The notes under the pieces were generated by a model, which was given only the letters and a program-made list of their open reading frames with translations, was not told the DNA's origin and searched no databases. A stretch of DNA of 64,000 bases from Sporocytophaga myxococcoides DSM 11118 (lineage in GTDB: Bacteria; Bacteroidota; Bacteroidia; Cytophagales; Cytophagaceae): assembly GCF_000426725.1 (NCBI RefSeq), contig NZ_KE384561.1:227092-291091 (forward strand). The letters are read 5' to 3'. The translations under genes were made by a program, and so were the position numbers. Below, in pieces: positions 46,610 to 55,027 of the stretch. The stretch's first letter is position 1. The number at the start of each line of letters is the position of its first letter.

Positions 46610-47569
46610 TTAATTAGGGAGCTTTGCTCCACTTACTTTGTCTTCTTTAACAATTTTCAAATAAGGATGTCCGAAACGTATAATTCCCGTCCTTCTTTGA
46701 ATGATATGGTTAAATACTATGCCGTATGACTGGTAATCGGCGAACTGTTTCCTTACTCTATAGATTTGTAGATTCAAATAATACACATCCACTTCTTTGC
46801 CCAATTCCTTAGAAACATCCTTGATCAAATCGTCTGTATAAGTCCAGCCTTGATCTTCCTCACTTAGTCCAAGTTCCATATCTGCCAATCGCTTTCTTGC
46901 AAGTGACAGTAGTATGTAATGGCATGATTTGCTTTCCAAGTCCACAGAAAGCTGATTCGTAAAAACTAAACTCAGATTGATATGCTCTTCATCTTTGCTA
47001 AGATGAAATAAAAAGTAAAACTCGCTAATGGCCTTTACCGTCATGGTTTCTTCAAGGGGGTCATTTTGTATAAACTCCCAAGAAGTGTTTTCAAATTGCA
47101 AGACCTCACCATGCTCTATAACGTTAGTATAGCCATTCTTTTCTACAATCCACTTATGATCCAAAGGAGAATGAAATATTTGCAATTCCATTACCTCTTC
47201 ATTGGGTAAGGCAGTACAAGGGCTTAAGTTGATAATTTTACTTTGATCCTGAAGTGCCTTAAAATAGCTTACAGGAGGATCAAGATTAACAATTTTCCAT
47301 TTTGTATTATCATCTGTCCCCAATTGGAACCAGGTGTTTTTAGACAACTTTCTAACATTATTTCTCAAATGTTCTCCGGAAAACAAAGTCCCGTTCCTGC
47401 TGTGATCCTTTAAATACCAATGTCCTGTTTGCCAAAAAATCGTAGCATGCGATCTTGAAACATCATCCTGATGATGAATGGTTATACATTGTTGCGGGTT
47501 TCGGCCAAAAACGTGCTGAAAACTCAACACAACTAAATCTCCTGTTGATACATTTTGAACTGTCGCCAC
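46610..47569 (-). CDS. FHA-domain protein with C-terminal winged-helix-like region
   Basis: The 319-residue protein starts at GTG 47569. Residues about 5-95 form an FHA phosphothreonine-binding domain with the conserved GR (22-23), SRSH (38-41) and N59 in HSRNGTLF. The C-terminal third (about 215-300) includes CHYILLSLARKRLADMELG and VYYLNLQIYRVRKQFADY, which resembles the small DNA-binding winged helix seen at the end of some FHA regulators. It lies 23 bp before the kinase gene on the same strand, so the natural reading is a phospho-reader or transcription factor acting with that kinase. It is first in the TOMM operon. Direct DNA binding is inferred. Confidence 0.8.
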   Translation of the reverse strand: MATVQNVSTGDLVVLSFQHVFGRNPQQCITIHHQDDVSRSHATIFWQTGHWYLKDHSRNGTLFSGEHLRNNVRKLSKNTWFQLGTDDNTKWKIVNLDPPVSYFKALQDQSKIINLSPCTALPNEEVMELQIFHSPLDHKWIVEKNGYTNVIEHGEVLQFENTSWEFIQNDPLEETMTVKAISEFYFLFHLSKDEEHINLSLVFTNQLSVDLESKSCHYILLSLARKRLADMELGLSEEDQGWTYTDDLIKDVSKELGKEVDVYYLNLQIYRVRKQFADYQSYGIVFNHIIQRRTGIIRFGHPYLKIVKEDKVSGAKLPN

Positions 47570-47780
47570 AAAAGAATATATAAATCGATAAGTGCCTCAA
47601 TATAAGAAATTTATTATAAGTCATTTATTTTTTACACAATATTATATTATTGTGAAATGACTAATTTGGGCCCAACCCAAAATCTCCAAAGAGTTTCGAT
47701 TTTTTTGTATTTATTATTCGTGAGGTAGTTCTGTGTCGTATAAAAAATTGAGTAAAAAATTTAAGTTCATATAGCTTAAT

Positions 47781-48540
47781 TTAAGACAGATCTAAACTAT
47801 AACCGTGAAATAAACCTAAATAATTTTCACCATTTAAGTTTACTGATCCACCAGTACCCTTTACTACTTTATCAAGTCTTTTTGTTACTTGTTCTGGATT
47901 TAGTTTTACTTTTATCCACCATTGATCTGCATTATATTCTGGTATTAAAAGCAATTCCGGATTTTTGCCATTCACTTTGTCAACATGGGCTTCTACCCAT
48001 TTCTGTTCTTCTAGCAGTTTAGCATACATTACGGATCCAATTTGATCATTTTGTTTTGTTGCTAAATTTGGTAAGAAATCCTTCGAGTCGAGAAGATATT
48101 TCATTGACAGCTACTTCAGCGCTTAGTTTTTCATTTTTATTTTTATTTTCTTTTTCTTCCTTATTGGCATCCTTGTTTTCTTTCTTTTCATTTTTCCCTT
48201 TTCCAAATAATTGCTTTACCTTTTTTGTAATCCAATCAATAACCTTATCAATCACCTGATCAATTGGCTTCCTGATCCTGTGAATGATCTTCGTAATTCT
48301 TTCAGCAATACCACTAAGGTTTAGCTGTTGTGCAATGAAGTCAAGAATCAGAGGAATGGTCTGAGCCATTGTCTTCTCGACAAACGCTGATGCTTGTGAG
48401 ATGGCTCCGCTGGCAATAGCTGCAATAGAGTCGAAGACAGAGTTTAACAAAGGCAAGTATTCTGTCCCAGTTATTGACAAGAAAAATAACTCCATTATAA
48501 TACCCAACACAGCCTGAACTATAGCTCCTCCAGGTTGATC
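47781..48540 (-). pseudogene. Orphan toxin-module remnant (decayed copy of 3' part of the 1455-residue gene)
   Basis: From about 48540 to 48220 the DNA is nearly identical to 51268-50946 inside the large toxin-like gene. The copy has lost one base near 48500 and gained one near 48447, which together restore the frame; between them about 17 residues are read in the wrong frame. Past the homology it carries a different tail: a Lys/Glu-rich linker, then a further frame change near 48085, after which the frame ending at 47781 reads KWVEAHVDKVNGKNPELLLI and WWIKVKLNPEQVTKRLDKVV. The module has no start of its own upstream. This is the pattern of a displaced, inactive C-terminal cassette of a polymorphic toxin. 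Confidence 0.72.
48220..48540. repeat. Duplicated module segment (copy of 50946-51268)
   Basis: About 320 bp align to 50946-51268 with a near-constant offset of 2726-2728 bp and very few differences apart from two one-base indels. The shared block encodes SVFDSIAAIASGAISQASAF and the helices after it. It could act as a donor or acceptor for recombination that swaps C-terminal ends. Confidence 0.85.
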
Positions 48541-48654
48541 ATTTTACAAGATTAGGATTTTTATTGAAGCGAAGTCTCTTCGTAAGTTCCCAATTATTGC
48601 AAGAATGTAATAAAGTTATTATTCTAGTTCAGCTAACATTGTATTTCATTATTA

Positions 48655-49806
48655 TTAAAAAATAAATTCAAACCCCTTTTCTTGAGAAGCTCTTTTTCCT
48701 GCAGTAAGTATTTCATCTGCAATGGGATTATCGTTTACATTTATGTATTCAACTTGAGGTAATTGAAAAAAATCAACTGGAATTTGAGTAAGATTATTAG
48801 AACTTAAATCTATTTTTCTTAAATCTTTTAGATTAGACAAGTTGGATGGCAAATCACTTAAATTATTAACACTTAAATCTATTTCTTCCAATTTCTCTAA
48901 GTTACCCAGAGAATTTGGTATTGAAACAGCTTCGTTGCAACAAAAAGAAAGCTTTTTAAGGTTAGCAAGATCAGAAATATTTGAAGAAAGTTGTGTGGAT
49001 GAAATGCCACTTAAATTCAATTCTTCAAGTTTTGAAAAATTTGTAAATAGCCACTCAGGAACAAATTCCAAAGAATAGTTATAGGAACAAGAAAAACTTT
49101 TAAGTGATGAAGCTACATTCTTTAAACAATCTGGTATTTCATTTATATTATTTTTATTAATATTAATCTGAATAAGAGAGCTATTATTAGGATCAGTTTC
49201 TATATTAAAATGATTAATATTATTATTAAACAGCTCAAGAACCTTTAAATCGCAATCTCTTTTGTAAAGCAAGTCCAAACGCTCAATCTGATTTTCATAT
49301 GCATACAAATATTGTAAACTAAGTAATTTTGATAGCTCTTCAGATATAATCGTTAACTTATTTCTACCCACATTTAAATATTCTAAATGCAAATCCAGAA
49401 TTTCTTCGCCTAAATATGATATTTCATTCCCCTCTACATTAAGATATTTTAAATTACTCAATTGGTAAATGCCTTTGGGAATTTCTGTAAGCCTGCAATT
49501 ATTAATATTTAGACGAGATAATTTACTAAATGCTACATTGGGTAATGTTAAATCTGTAAGCTTCAAATTATTAATGATATTAAGAGACTCAAGGCTTTCG
49601 ATATTAAAAATAACTTCAGGAATTTGAGTAAAGCCAACATTTACAAAACTTAATTGCTTTAGTTTAGGAAAGTTTTTGAGTTGATTATAATCTGAATCAT
49701 TCTTAATTAAGACATCATTAACTGCTGAAGGATCTGCCGCAATAGCTTCTTCAATACTGTACTGTTTGGGGAATAAATTTTCCCAAGATATCTGTTTTAA
49801 TTCCAT
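48655..49806 (-). CDS. Leucine-rich-repeat protein, candidate immunity or accessory protein
   Basis: The 383-residue protein has about 13 leucine-rich repeats of about 22-24 residues across residues 45-365 (for example LSNLKYLNVEGNEISYLGEE, LSLQYLYAYENQIERLDLL, LEKLEEIDLSVNNLSDLPSN). It has no signal peptide or membrane segment, so it is predicted cytoplasmic and suited to protein binding. It starts 8 bp after the stop of the large toxin-like gene on the same strand, the position usually taken by an immunity gene. An LRR immunity role is only an inference, and LRR proteins may also be effectors. Confidence 0.8.
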   Translation of the reverse strand: MELKQISWENLFPKQYSIEEAIAADPSAVNDVLIKNDSDYNQLKNFPKLKQLSFVNVGFTQIPEVIFNIESLESLNIINNLKLTDLTLPNVAFSKLSRLNINNCRLTEIPKGIYQLSNLKYLNVEGNEISYLGEEILDLHLEYLNVGRNKLTIISEELSKLLSLQYLYAYENQIERLDLLYKRDCDLKVLELFNNNINHFNIETDPNNSSLIQININKNNINEIPDCLKNVASSLKSFSCSYNYSLEFVPEWLFTNFSKLEELNLSGISSTQLSSNISDLANLKKLSFCCNEAVSIPNSLGNLEKLEEIDLSVNNLSDLPSNLSNLKDLRKIDLSSNNLTQIPVDFFQLPQVEYINVNDNPIADEILTAGKRASQEKGFEFIF

Positions 49807-49814
49807 CTATTATC

Positions 49815-52800
49815 TTAATTAGGATAAGCAGTTTCAATTCTAAACAAAGGAGGATCGACACTTGACTTTCTTAATACCATCACGATTTTAGTAAATGTTT
49901 TAGTAGCATTTATGTAAGTTGCTCCTGGCCCAAGTGTCAAACCTTCGACAAATGTTCCTATCTTGTCTATATTGACTTCAATTACACATCTCTGACCTAA
50001 AGGAACAGTATCAGCCGCCAACTCTGTATCTATTTTAGTTGCATCAGTTTTTAATGCCGTAGACATTACTTCCTTAAATTTAGCATTATCTTTAAATTTA
50101 GAAACAGTTATTTTTTGCATTATGTCCTTCCCACCACTCCCTGCTGCAGGGTCATTTAAAAATTGTCTTAATAGGTCGTAGTCTCCTGTTAAATTTACAA
50201 ATCGTCCTTTTAAATCTATGAGAAGCCCTTCTATATTTGAAATATTCAAATTAATTTCTGCCTCCTTGGTAGGATCCGGCGTTTTGGACTTATTTAATTT
50301 AATTAATCTATTTTTTTCTTTTTCCAGGTTGTCTGTCAGGTTTTTAATTCTATTTAATCTTAAGTCCTCTGCAGCCTGAACAACTTCCTCTCTTAATCTC
50401 TTTTCAAGGTCACCATTTGCTCCATGATTAGTAAAGAGGTGAACCTTCATGGGATCACCATTCTTTTTACTTGCAAATACAGTTTGACCTTCAAAACTTT
50501 CTAAATTCTCAAATCCCCCCTCCAGCTGTACATGATTGCCTTTAAATAATGCTATTTCCCCGTCTCGATTAGTTGTGTTAGGAGCTATCGTTATTTTAAA
50601 CTTAATATTACTGTCGCTTTGAACTTTATCAAATGTTTCAAAATTTATTGTAACTTTTAGACCCGACTTTAGTCTTGCTCCATACTCAGTTTCTAAACTT
50701 TTAGCCAGACTTAATTTTTCATTATAAGCTTCCTGAAGATCTTTAGACTTGGCTTTTCCACTTAATCTTGTAGCTATTTCATTTACATATTTTTCATGCT
50801 CCTTCCTATCAACATCAGTCGTCTTATCATCTCCCTTATCCTTCTCAAAATCCTTCTTCGTATCTTCTGTTTTCTCTTTATGCTTGTCCTTATCTTTTGC
50901 CTTGTCTTTATCCTTGCCTAACAGCTTTCCTGCTATCTTCTTAACCTTATTCGTAATAAAGTCGATAACCTTATCTATCACCTGATCTATCGGCTTCCTT
51001 ATCCTATGAATGATCTTCGTAATTCTTTCAGCAATACCACTAAGGTTTAGCTGTTGTGCAATGAAGTCAAGAATCAGAGGAATGGTCTGAGCCATTGTCT
51101 TCTCGACAAACGCTGATGCCTGTGAAATAGCACCGCTGGCAATCGCTGCAATAGAGTCGAAGACAGAGTTTACGAAGGCAAGTATTCTGTCCCAGTTATT
51201 GACAAGGAAAATAACTCCATTGTAGATCCCCAACACAGCCTGAACAATAGCTCCGGCAGGGTTAATCATCGTCGCAAGTCTGATTAGACCTTGCTTGATC
51301 ATATTGGTGATAGCCCACTCTTTGGCGCCTTCAATGAATTCGTTTTTGATAGAGTCTGCCTTATCAGCCATCATGTCGTACATTGCAATAGGACCTTTCT
51401 CTTTCACTTCCATCATCATTTCGACACCTGTCTCAGCCATCTGCACTTTGTCTTCTCCAACCTTGTTGCTAAGCTTGCTTCTAAGGCTTGCATAAGTAAG
51501 ACCTAGTACCTGAAGAGTCAATGATACAATCCCTTTCAGGTCGAATCTTTCCGGTAACTGTATCGGAAGGGAGTTAAGCTGACCGGTAAGCCAGTTCATG
51601 AAGCCTTCACCAAGGTGCTTCATGATATTTGCTCCGAAGTTCTTAACACCACCACCAACAGCAGCAGCAAGGTTTTTAAGGAACTGTATAGGATCACTTA
51701 CTACAGCAGTAAGAACAGCTTTCCCCTTGTTAATGATGCCCATGATCTCATCTGCACTGTGGCCTGCAGTTTCAAGGGCCCATTTAAAAAATTTAAGTGC
51801 TGCATCCACTAAAAGATCGCCCATTTTAGAAAGGAAACCAGACATTTCCTCTTTCATCTTTTCGATCTTCTTGTCAATATTGGCTATGGCTTCAGCACGT
51901 TTCTTGGCAAGTTCTTCTTTAAGCTCCTCCGCAGCTTTGTTTACTTTCTCATCAAGCTCATCAAGTTTTTTCTTGATTTCCTTTTCAGCCTCTTCTCCTA
52001 TCTTCTGCAGAGCGGGACTAAGGCCTTTTACATATTCCTCAATCTCTTTCCTTGCATTGGCAATTAATGTTTTACATTCGTCAATTACTTTCTGGCTGTC
52101 GTTTATTATTTTAGAAATTGCTCCATCTATCCTGGTAATATAGATTGCTTTTTCTTCTTCAAATATTTGCTTTACTTCAGGAAGATCATCTATTCCAAGG
52201 AACCAGTCACGCACTTTATTGAACTTACCACCCACACCTGAATAACGTTCATCTTTGAACTTATCCATCTTGGTATTGACATTGTTCTCAAATGCAGAAG
52301 AAGCAGCTGCTTCCTCTCTGTCAAAGGCTGCAAGCGAATCGGTCTTGAGTTTGGTGAGTTTATCCTGAACCTGTTTGTTTACATCTTCATAAATCTTGTT
52401 GATGTGGTCGGTAACCTCTTTCTTCTTGTCTTCCAGACTTCCCTTCGTTCCAACCTGACTTCCACGTGCGCTGCCTAAGCCGGCCGCACGCTCCTTTTCC
52501 ATTTTGCCTTTTTCGTCAGCTTCTTTCTTCTGAAGCTCTGCCTCATTTTTACCGTGCAGTTCTTTCTCCTCCGCACGTAAATTACCAGGCTCTTCTTTGG
52601 CTTTTTTATCTATATCTTTCTGAATCTTTTTGGCTTCAAAAAGATCACCGGAATCAACCAAATCCAGGTGTTCCTGTTTGATACCTTCTTTTTTCAGGAG
52701 GTTATCAGACTCGGTAAGATAAGAGTTAAGATCTATAGACTTTTCATCTACTTTAGGTATAAGATTATTTCCTGCATTGATCTCAGGAGTTGCAGGAGCT

Positions 52801-54182
52801 TGTTCTATGTCTGCAAAAGGAACAGATTTGCGAGGCTCATCAGGCTTGGGAGTCTTATCTAGTACTTCAAAGGTTCCTGTCACTTCACCTGCTTTGGCAT
52901 CAATCGCTGCTTTTACCTTATCCCCTATTTTTGATGCTACACGATTGTCTTTGAAATTATCTACATCTTCTACCTTTTGAGGCAAAGATGCCTGTAAGGA
53001 TTGATTGAGCGTAGACTTTGCTTCGTCTTTATTTACTTCAGGAGCTTCGGCTTCGGCAACTTTACCTACCTGTCCGGCATTGACCTCTGCTTCTTTCTCT
53101 GATGTTTTTTCTACAACAGCACCTTTGGTCTTATCCAGCTTGGTTGTAGCATCTTCTTTCTTTTTCTGATTAGTGCTTAAGCCTCCTATCTTCGAGCCCG
53201 CCTGAGCTGCCTTAGCTTTGGAATGAGCTTCCAGATGGGTCTTTTCTTTTTTATCAAGAGCAGTATTTTCTTGTTCAACCCGCTCAGGTCCTCCATCCAT
53301 AGAGGCATCAGCCATATCGATAATTCTTCCTCCGCTTCCACCACCACTTGCTGCTTTTTTCTCTGGCTCCGGAAGATCTTCTGCTGGTGCTGACTTCTCT
53401 TCAACAGAAGCAGTGCTTGCCTTACTCTCTGCACCTGCAAGAGCAGGTAGCTCTTGTGCCTTTCCTGAATTATCTGCATTATTATCCGAAGGAGTTGCGG
53501 ACTGAGCATGTTCAGGCTGTTCTGCAACATCAGCCTTTTCCTCTGAATCGCTTTCTTCTGATTTGCTTTCCGCTGATTCGCTCTCTTCAGATTTGGTTTC
53601 CTCCGAGGTATTTGAATTTGGAACAGCAGCCTTTTCCTTGTTTGTTGGCGTTTCTGCCTTTGCATTGGCTCCAGCTGCTGCCTCAGCGGTAGCTGGAGGA
53701 GCAGTTACACTATCTCTGGAACCGTTGGCAGGACTGGCTGTATTTTGAGGTTCTTCAAGATCTTTGGCCTCAGTCTTTTTAGGACTTAAAGCTGAAATAG
53801 GTACTACTGATTCCCTTCCATCCGGCTCTGCTGATGTCTTTGAATCAGGACTGGCGGCTGATTGTGGATCTGGATCTGAAGCTGCAGGTGTTTGAGGTGC
53901 TTTAATCTCCGGTTCTTTTGTTGAGGATGCCGCCGCTTTCTCTTCCTCCTCTTTCAGTTTTTTTGATATCCTGAATAATAACCGATATAATTTCTCTTCA
54001 TGAGAATCATCTACAACCTGAGATTGTCTGCTATCTTTTTTTTCTACGACATCTTTATGATCATAGAAATCAACATCAGCAGGACTATATCCATATTGAT
54101 TCCTGACATTGCCCTGATATCCATATTGGGTGGAATTTTGTCGGGTATCTTCTTTTACCGGTATTTTAACTTTCTTTGCCAA
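49815..54182 (-). CDS. Polymorphic-toxin-like / eCIS-associated large protein with variable C-terminus
   Basis: The 1455-residue protein starts at TTG 54182 (MAKKVKIPVKEDTRQNSTQY); an in-frame stop lies two codons upstream and no nearby ATG exists. Residues about 70-440 are Ala/Glu/Ser/Lys-rich low complexity. Residues about 530-830 are coiled coil. Residues about 810-1080 form a conserved helical module (IMGIINKGKAVLTAVVSDP, FDLKGIVSLTLQVLGLTYAS, MINPAGAIVQAVLGIYNGV) that I associate with large proteins encoded near extracellular contractile injection systems. Residues 1130-1455 are a separate, unrecognised tail after a Lys/Asp linker. No signal peptide is present. No tail-sheath or baseplate genes occur in the window, so the delivery route is unknown. 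The toxin assignment rests on architecture. Confidence 0.7.
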   Translation of the reverse strand: MAKKVKIPVKEDTRQNSTQYGYQGNVRNQYGYSPADVDFYDHKDVVEKKDSRQSQVVDDSHEEKLYRLLFRISKKLKEEEEKAAASSTKEPEIKAPQTPAASDPDPQSAASPDSKTSAEPDGRESVVPISALSPKKTEAKDLEEPQNTASPANGSRDSVTAPPATAEAAAGANAKAETPTNKEKAAVPNSNTSEETKSEESESAESKSEESDSEEKADVAEQPEHAQSATPSDNNADNSGKAQELPALAGAESKASTASVEEKSAPAEDLPEPEKKAASGGGSGGRIIDMADASMDGGPERVEQENTALDKKEKTHLEAHSKAKAAQAGSKIGGLSTNQKKKEDATTKLDKTKGAVVEKTSEKEAEVNAGQVGKVAEAEAPEVNKDEAKSTLNQSLQASLPQKVEDVDNFKDNRVASKIGDKVKAAIDAKAGEVTGTFEVLDKTPKPDEPRKSVPFADIEQAPATPEINAGNNLIPKVDEKSIDLNSYLTESDNLLKKEGIKQEHLDLVDSGDLFEAKKIQKDIDKKAKEEPGNLRAEEKELHGKNEAELQKKEADEKGKMEKERAAGLGSARGSQVGTKGSLEDKKKEVTDHINKIYEDVNKQVQDKLTKLKTDSLAAFDREEAAASSAFENNVNTKMDKFKDERYSGVGGKFNKVRDWFLGIDDLPEVKQIFEEEKAIYITRIDGAISKIINDSQKVIDECKTLIANARKEIEEYVKGLSPALQKIGEEAEKEIKKKLDELDEKVNKAAEELKEELAKKRAEAIANIDKKIEKMKEEMSGFLSKMGDLLVDAALKFFKWALETAGHSADEIMGIINKGKAVLTAVVSDPIQFLKNLAAAVGGGVKNFGANIMKHLGEGFMNWLTGQLNSLPIQLPERFDLKGIVSLTLQVLGLTYASLRSKLSNKVGEDKVQMAETGVEMMMEVKEKGPIAMYDMMADKADSIKNEFIEGAKEWAITNMIKQGLIRLATMINPAGAIVQAVLGIYNGVIFLVNNWDRILAFVNSVFDSIAAIASGAISQASAFVEKTMAQTIPLILDFIAQQLNLSGIAERITKIIHRIRKPIDQVIDKVIDFITNKVKKIAGKLLGKDKDKAKDKDKHKEKTEDTKKDFEKDKGDDKTTDVDRKEHEKYVNEIATRLSGKAKSKDLQEAYNEKLSLAKSLETEYGARLKSGLKVTINFETFDKVQSDSNIKFKITIAPNTTNRDGEIALFKGNHVQLEGGFENLESFEGQTVFASKKNGDPMKVHLFTNHGANGDLEKRLREEVVQAAEDLRLNRIKNLTDNLEKEKNRLIKLNKSKTPDPTKEAEINLNISNIEGLLIDLKGRFVNLTGDYDLLRQFLNDPAAGSGGKDIMQKITVSKFKDNAKFKEVMSTALKTDATKIDTELAADTVPLGQRCVIEVNIDKIGTFVEGLTLGPGATYINATKTFTKIVMVLRKSSVDPPLFRIETAYPN
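50946..51268. repeat. Parent copy of duplicated module segment
   Basis: This segment lies within the large toxin-like gene (residues about 971-1079) and is the intact counterpart of the block at 48220-48540. The homology stops at the module boundary, after which the two tails are unrelated. Confidence 0.85.
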
Positions 54183-54310
54183 GAATCAAAAATATGGTTG
54201 AATTAAAAATGGAACATTTAAACAGAATATTCTCCTTAAATGTAATAAGTTAGATCCTATTTTGCCAGAAAACATCAAAAAAGAAGCTTTGGCTTAATGA
54301 AAAATTCAGA

Positions 54311-54679
54311 TCAGCCTTCTACAATCCACCAATGGTTTCCAAAAGGATCTTCAAATCCGCCTGAATATCCATATTCTTTCTTTTCTGGAGCCATCAGTGC
54401 TGTGGCTCCGTTTTCCAAAGCCTTCTGATATACGTTGTTTACATCTGTCACGTAGATATACATACCAGCAGTTTTTTCCGTCCAGGTCTCCCCTGCTTGT
54501 GCAAACATGATTACGGCGTCATGAATCTTTAGTTCGCCGTGCATAATTGTATCTTTTTTTCCCGGAACAATCAATTGTTCCTTTGCACCAAAAACAATTT
54601 TAGTAAAACCCATAAAAGCCTTAGACTCTTTCAAAATAAGGTAAGGCATAACAGGAAGATAATTCTGCGGAATGTTCAT
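54311..54679 (-). CDS. VOC (glyoxalase/PhnB-like) family protein
   Basis: I prefer the ATG at 54679 (122 residues, MNIPQNYLPVMPYLIL), which is the usual family start; the frame is open to 54718. It is a vicinal-oxygen-chelate protein with VMPYLILKESKAFMGFTKIV, the central HDAVIMFAQAGE and AGMYIYVTDVNNVYQKALENG, and ends EDPFGNHWWIVEG. This resembles PhnB/glyoxalase-like proteins. Members include dioxygenases, lyases and resistance proteins; the substrate cannot be read from sequence. It stands alone. Confidence 0.85.
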   Translation of the reverse strand: MNIPQNYLPVMPYLILKESKAFMGFTKIVFGAKEQLIVPGKKDTIMHGELKIHDAVIMFAQAGETWTEKTAGMYIYVTDVNNVYQKALENGATALMAPEKKEYGYSGGFEDPFGNHWWIVEG

Positions 54680-54718
54680 AAGTTGAATTGGACAGGTTAA
54701 GTAAGTATACCTCAACAA

Positions 54719-55025
54719 TAATAAATTTTATACAATTATTCCGATGAAGGCAGGATTATTTTTAAAAAATTTATCTGATTTTAAATAGGGATTTACTTAA
54801 ATTTAATCTTTGAACTCAAGCCCTCATAGATGAGAGTTAACAAAGCAGTTGCAGCATTTATAGTTTAGATATTTTCTTCAATCTTTGAATCTTATTTCTT
54901 TGCTGCATAAGCTAATCAAAGAGCTGTTGCAAAAAATATTACCGGAGCTTCCGCTTTAACCGCAAAAAATATCAATACAAAATAGATAAAAAACTAAAAG
55001 CTGAAGTGTCCTTCAGCTTTTAGTT
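54719..55025. other. Intergenic region, no gene seen
   Basis: Apart from the terminator at 54990-55027, this AT-rich stretch shows no gene, RNA or strong repeat. Confidence 0.5.
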
Positions 55026-55027
55026 TT
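54990..55027 (-). terminator. Strong terminator overlapping the mtaB stop codon
   Basis: A perfect 17-bp stem (AAAACTAAAAGCTGAAG, 54990-55006, with 55011-55027) closes a 4-nt loop. Its right arm overlaps the mtaB TAA by two bases, and the minus-strand transcript then runs into a T tract. Confidence 0.92.

Noticed and set aside
47570..47780. Possible mobile-element boundary between the TOMM cluster and the toxin remnant
   Set aside because: I found no transposase, inverted repeats or target duplication; the spacer is plain AT-rich DNA.
51598..52143. 181-codon plus-strand frame, Ser/Leu-rich
   Set aside because: It is the antisense shadow of the coiled-coil region of the large toxin-like gene.
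53186..53665. 159-codon Gln/Arg/Lys-rich frame
   Set aside because: It is an alternative frame of the low-complexity N-terminal region and has no start context or family.
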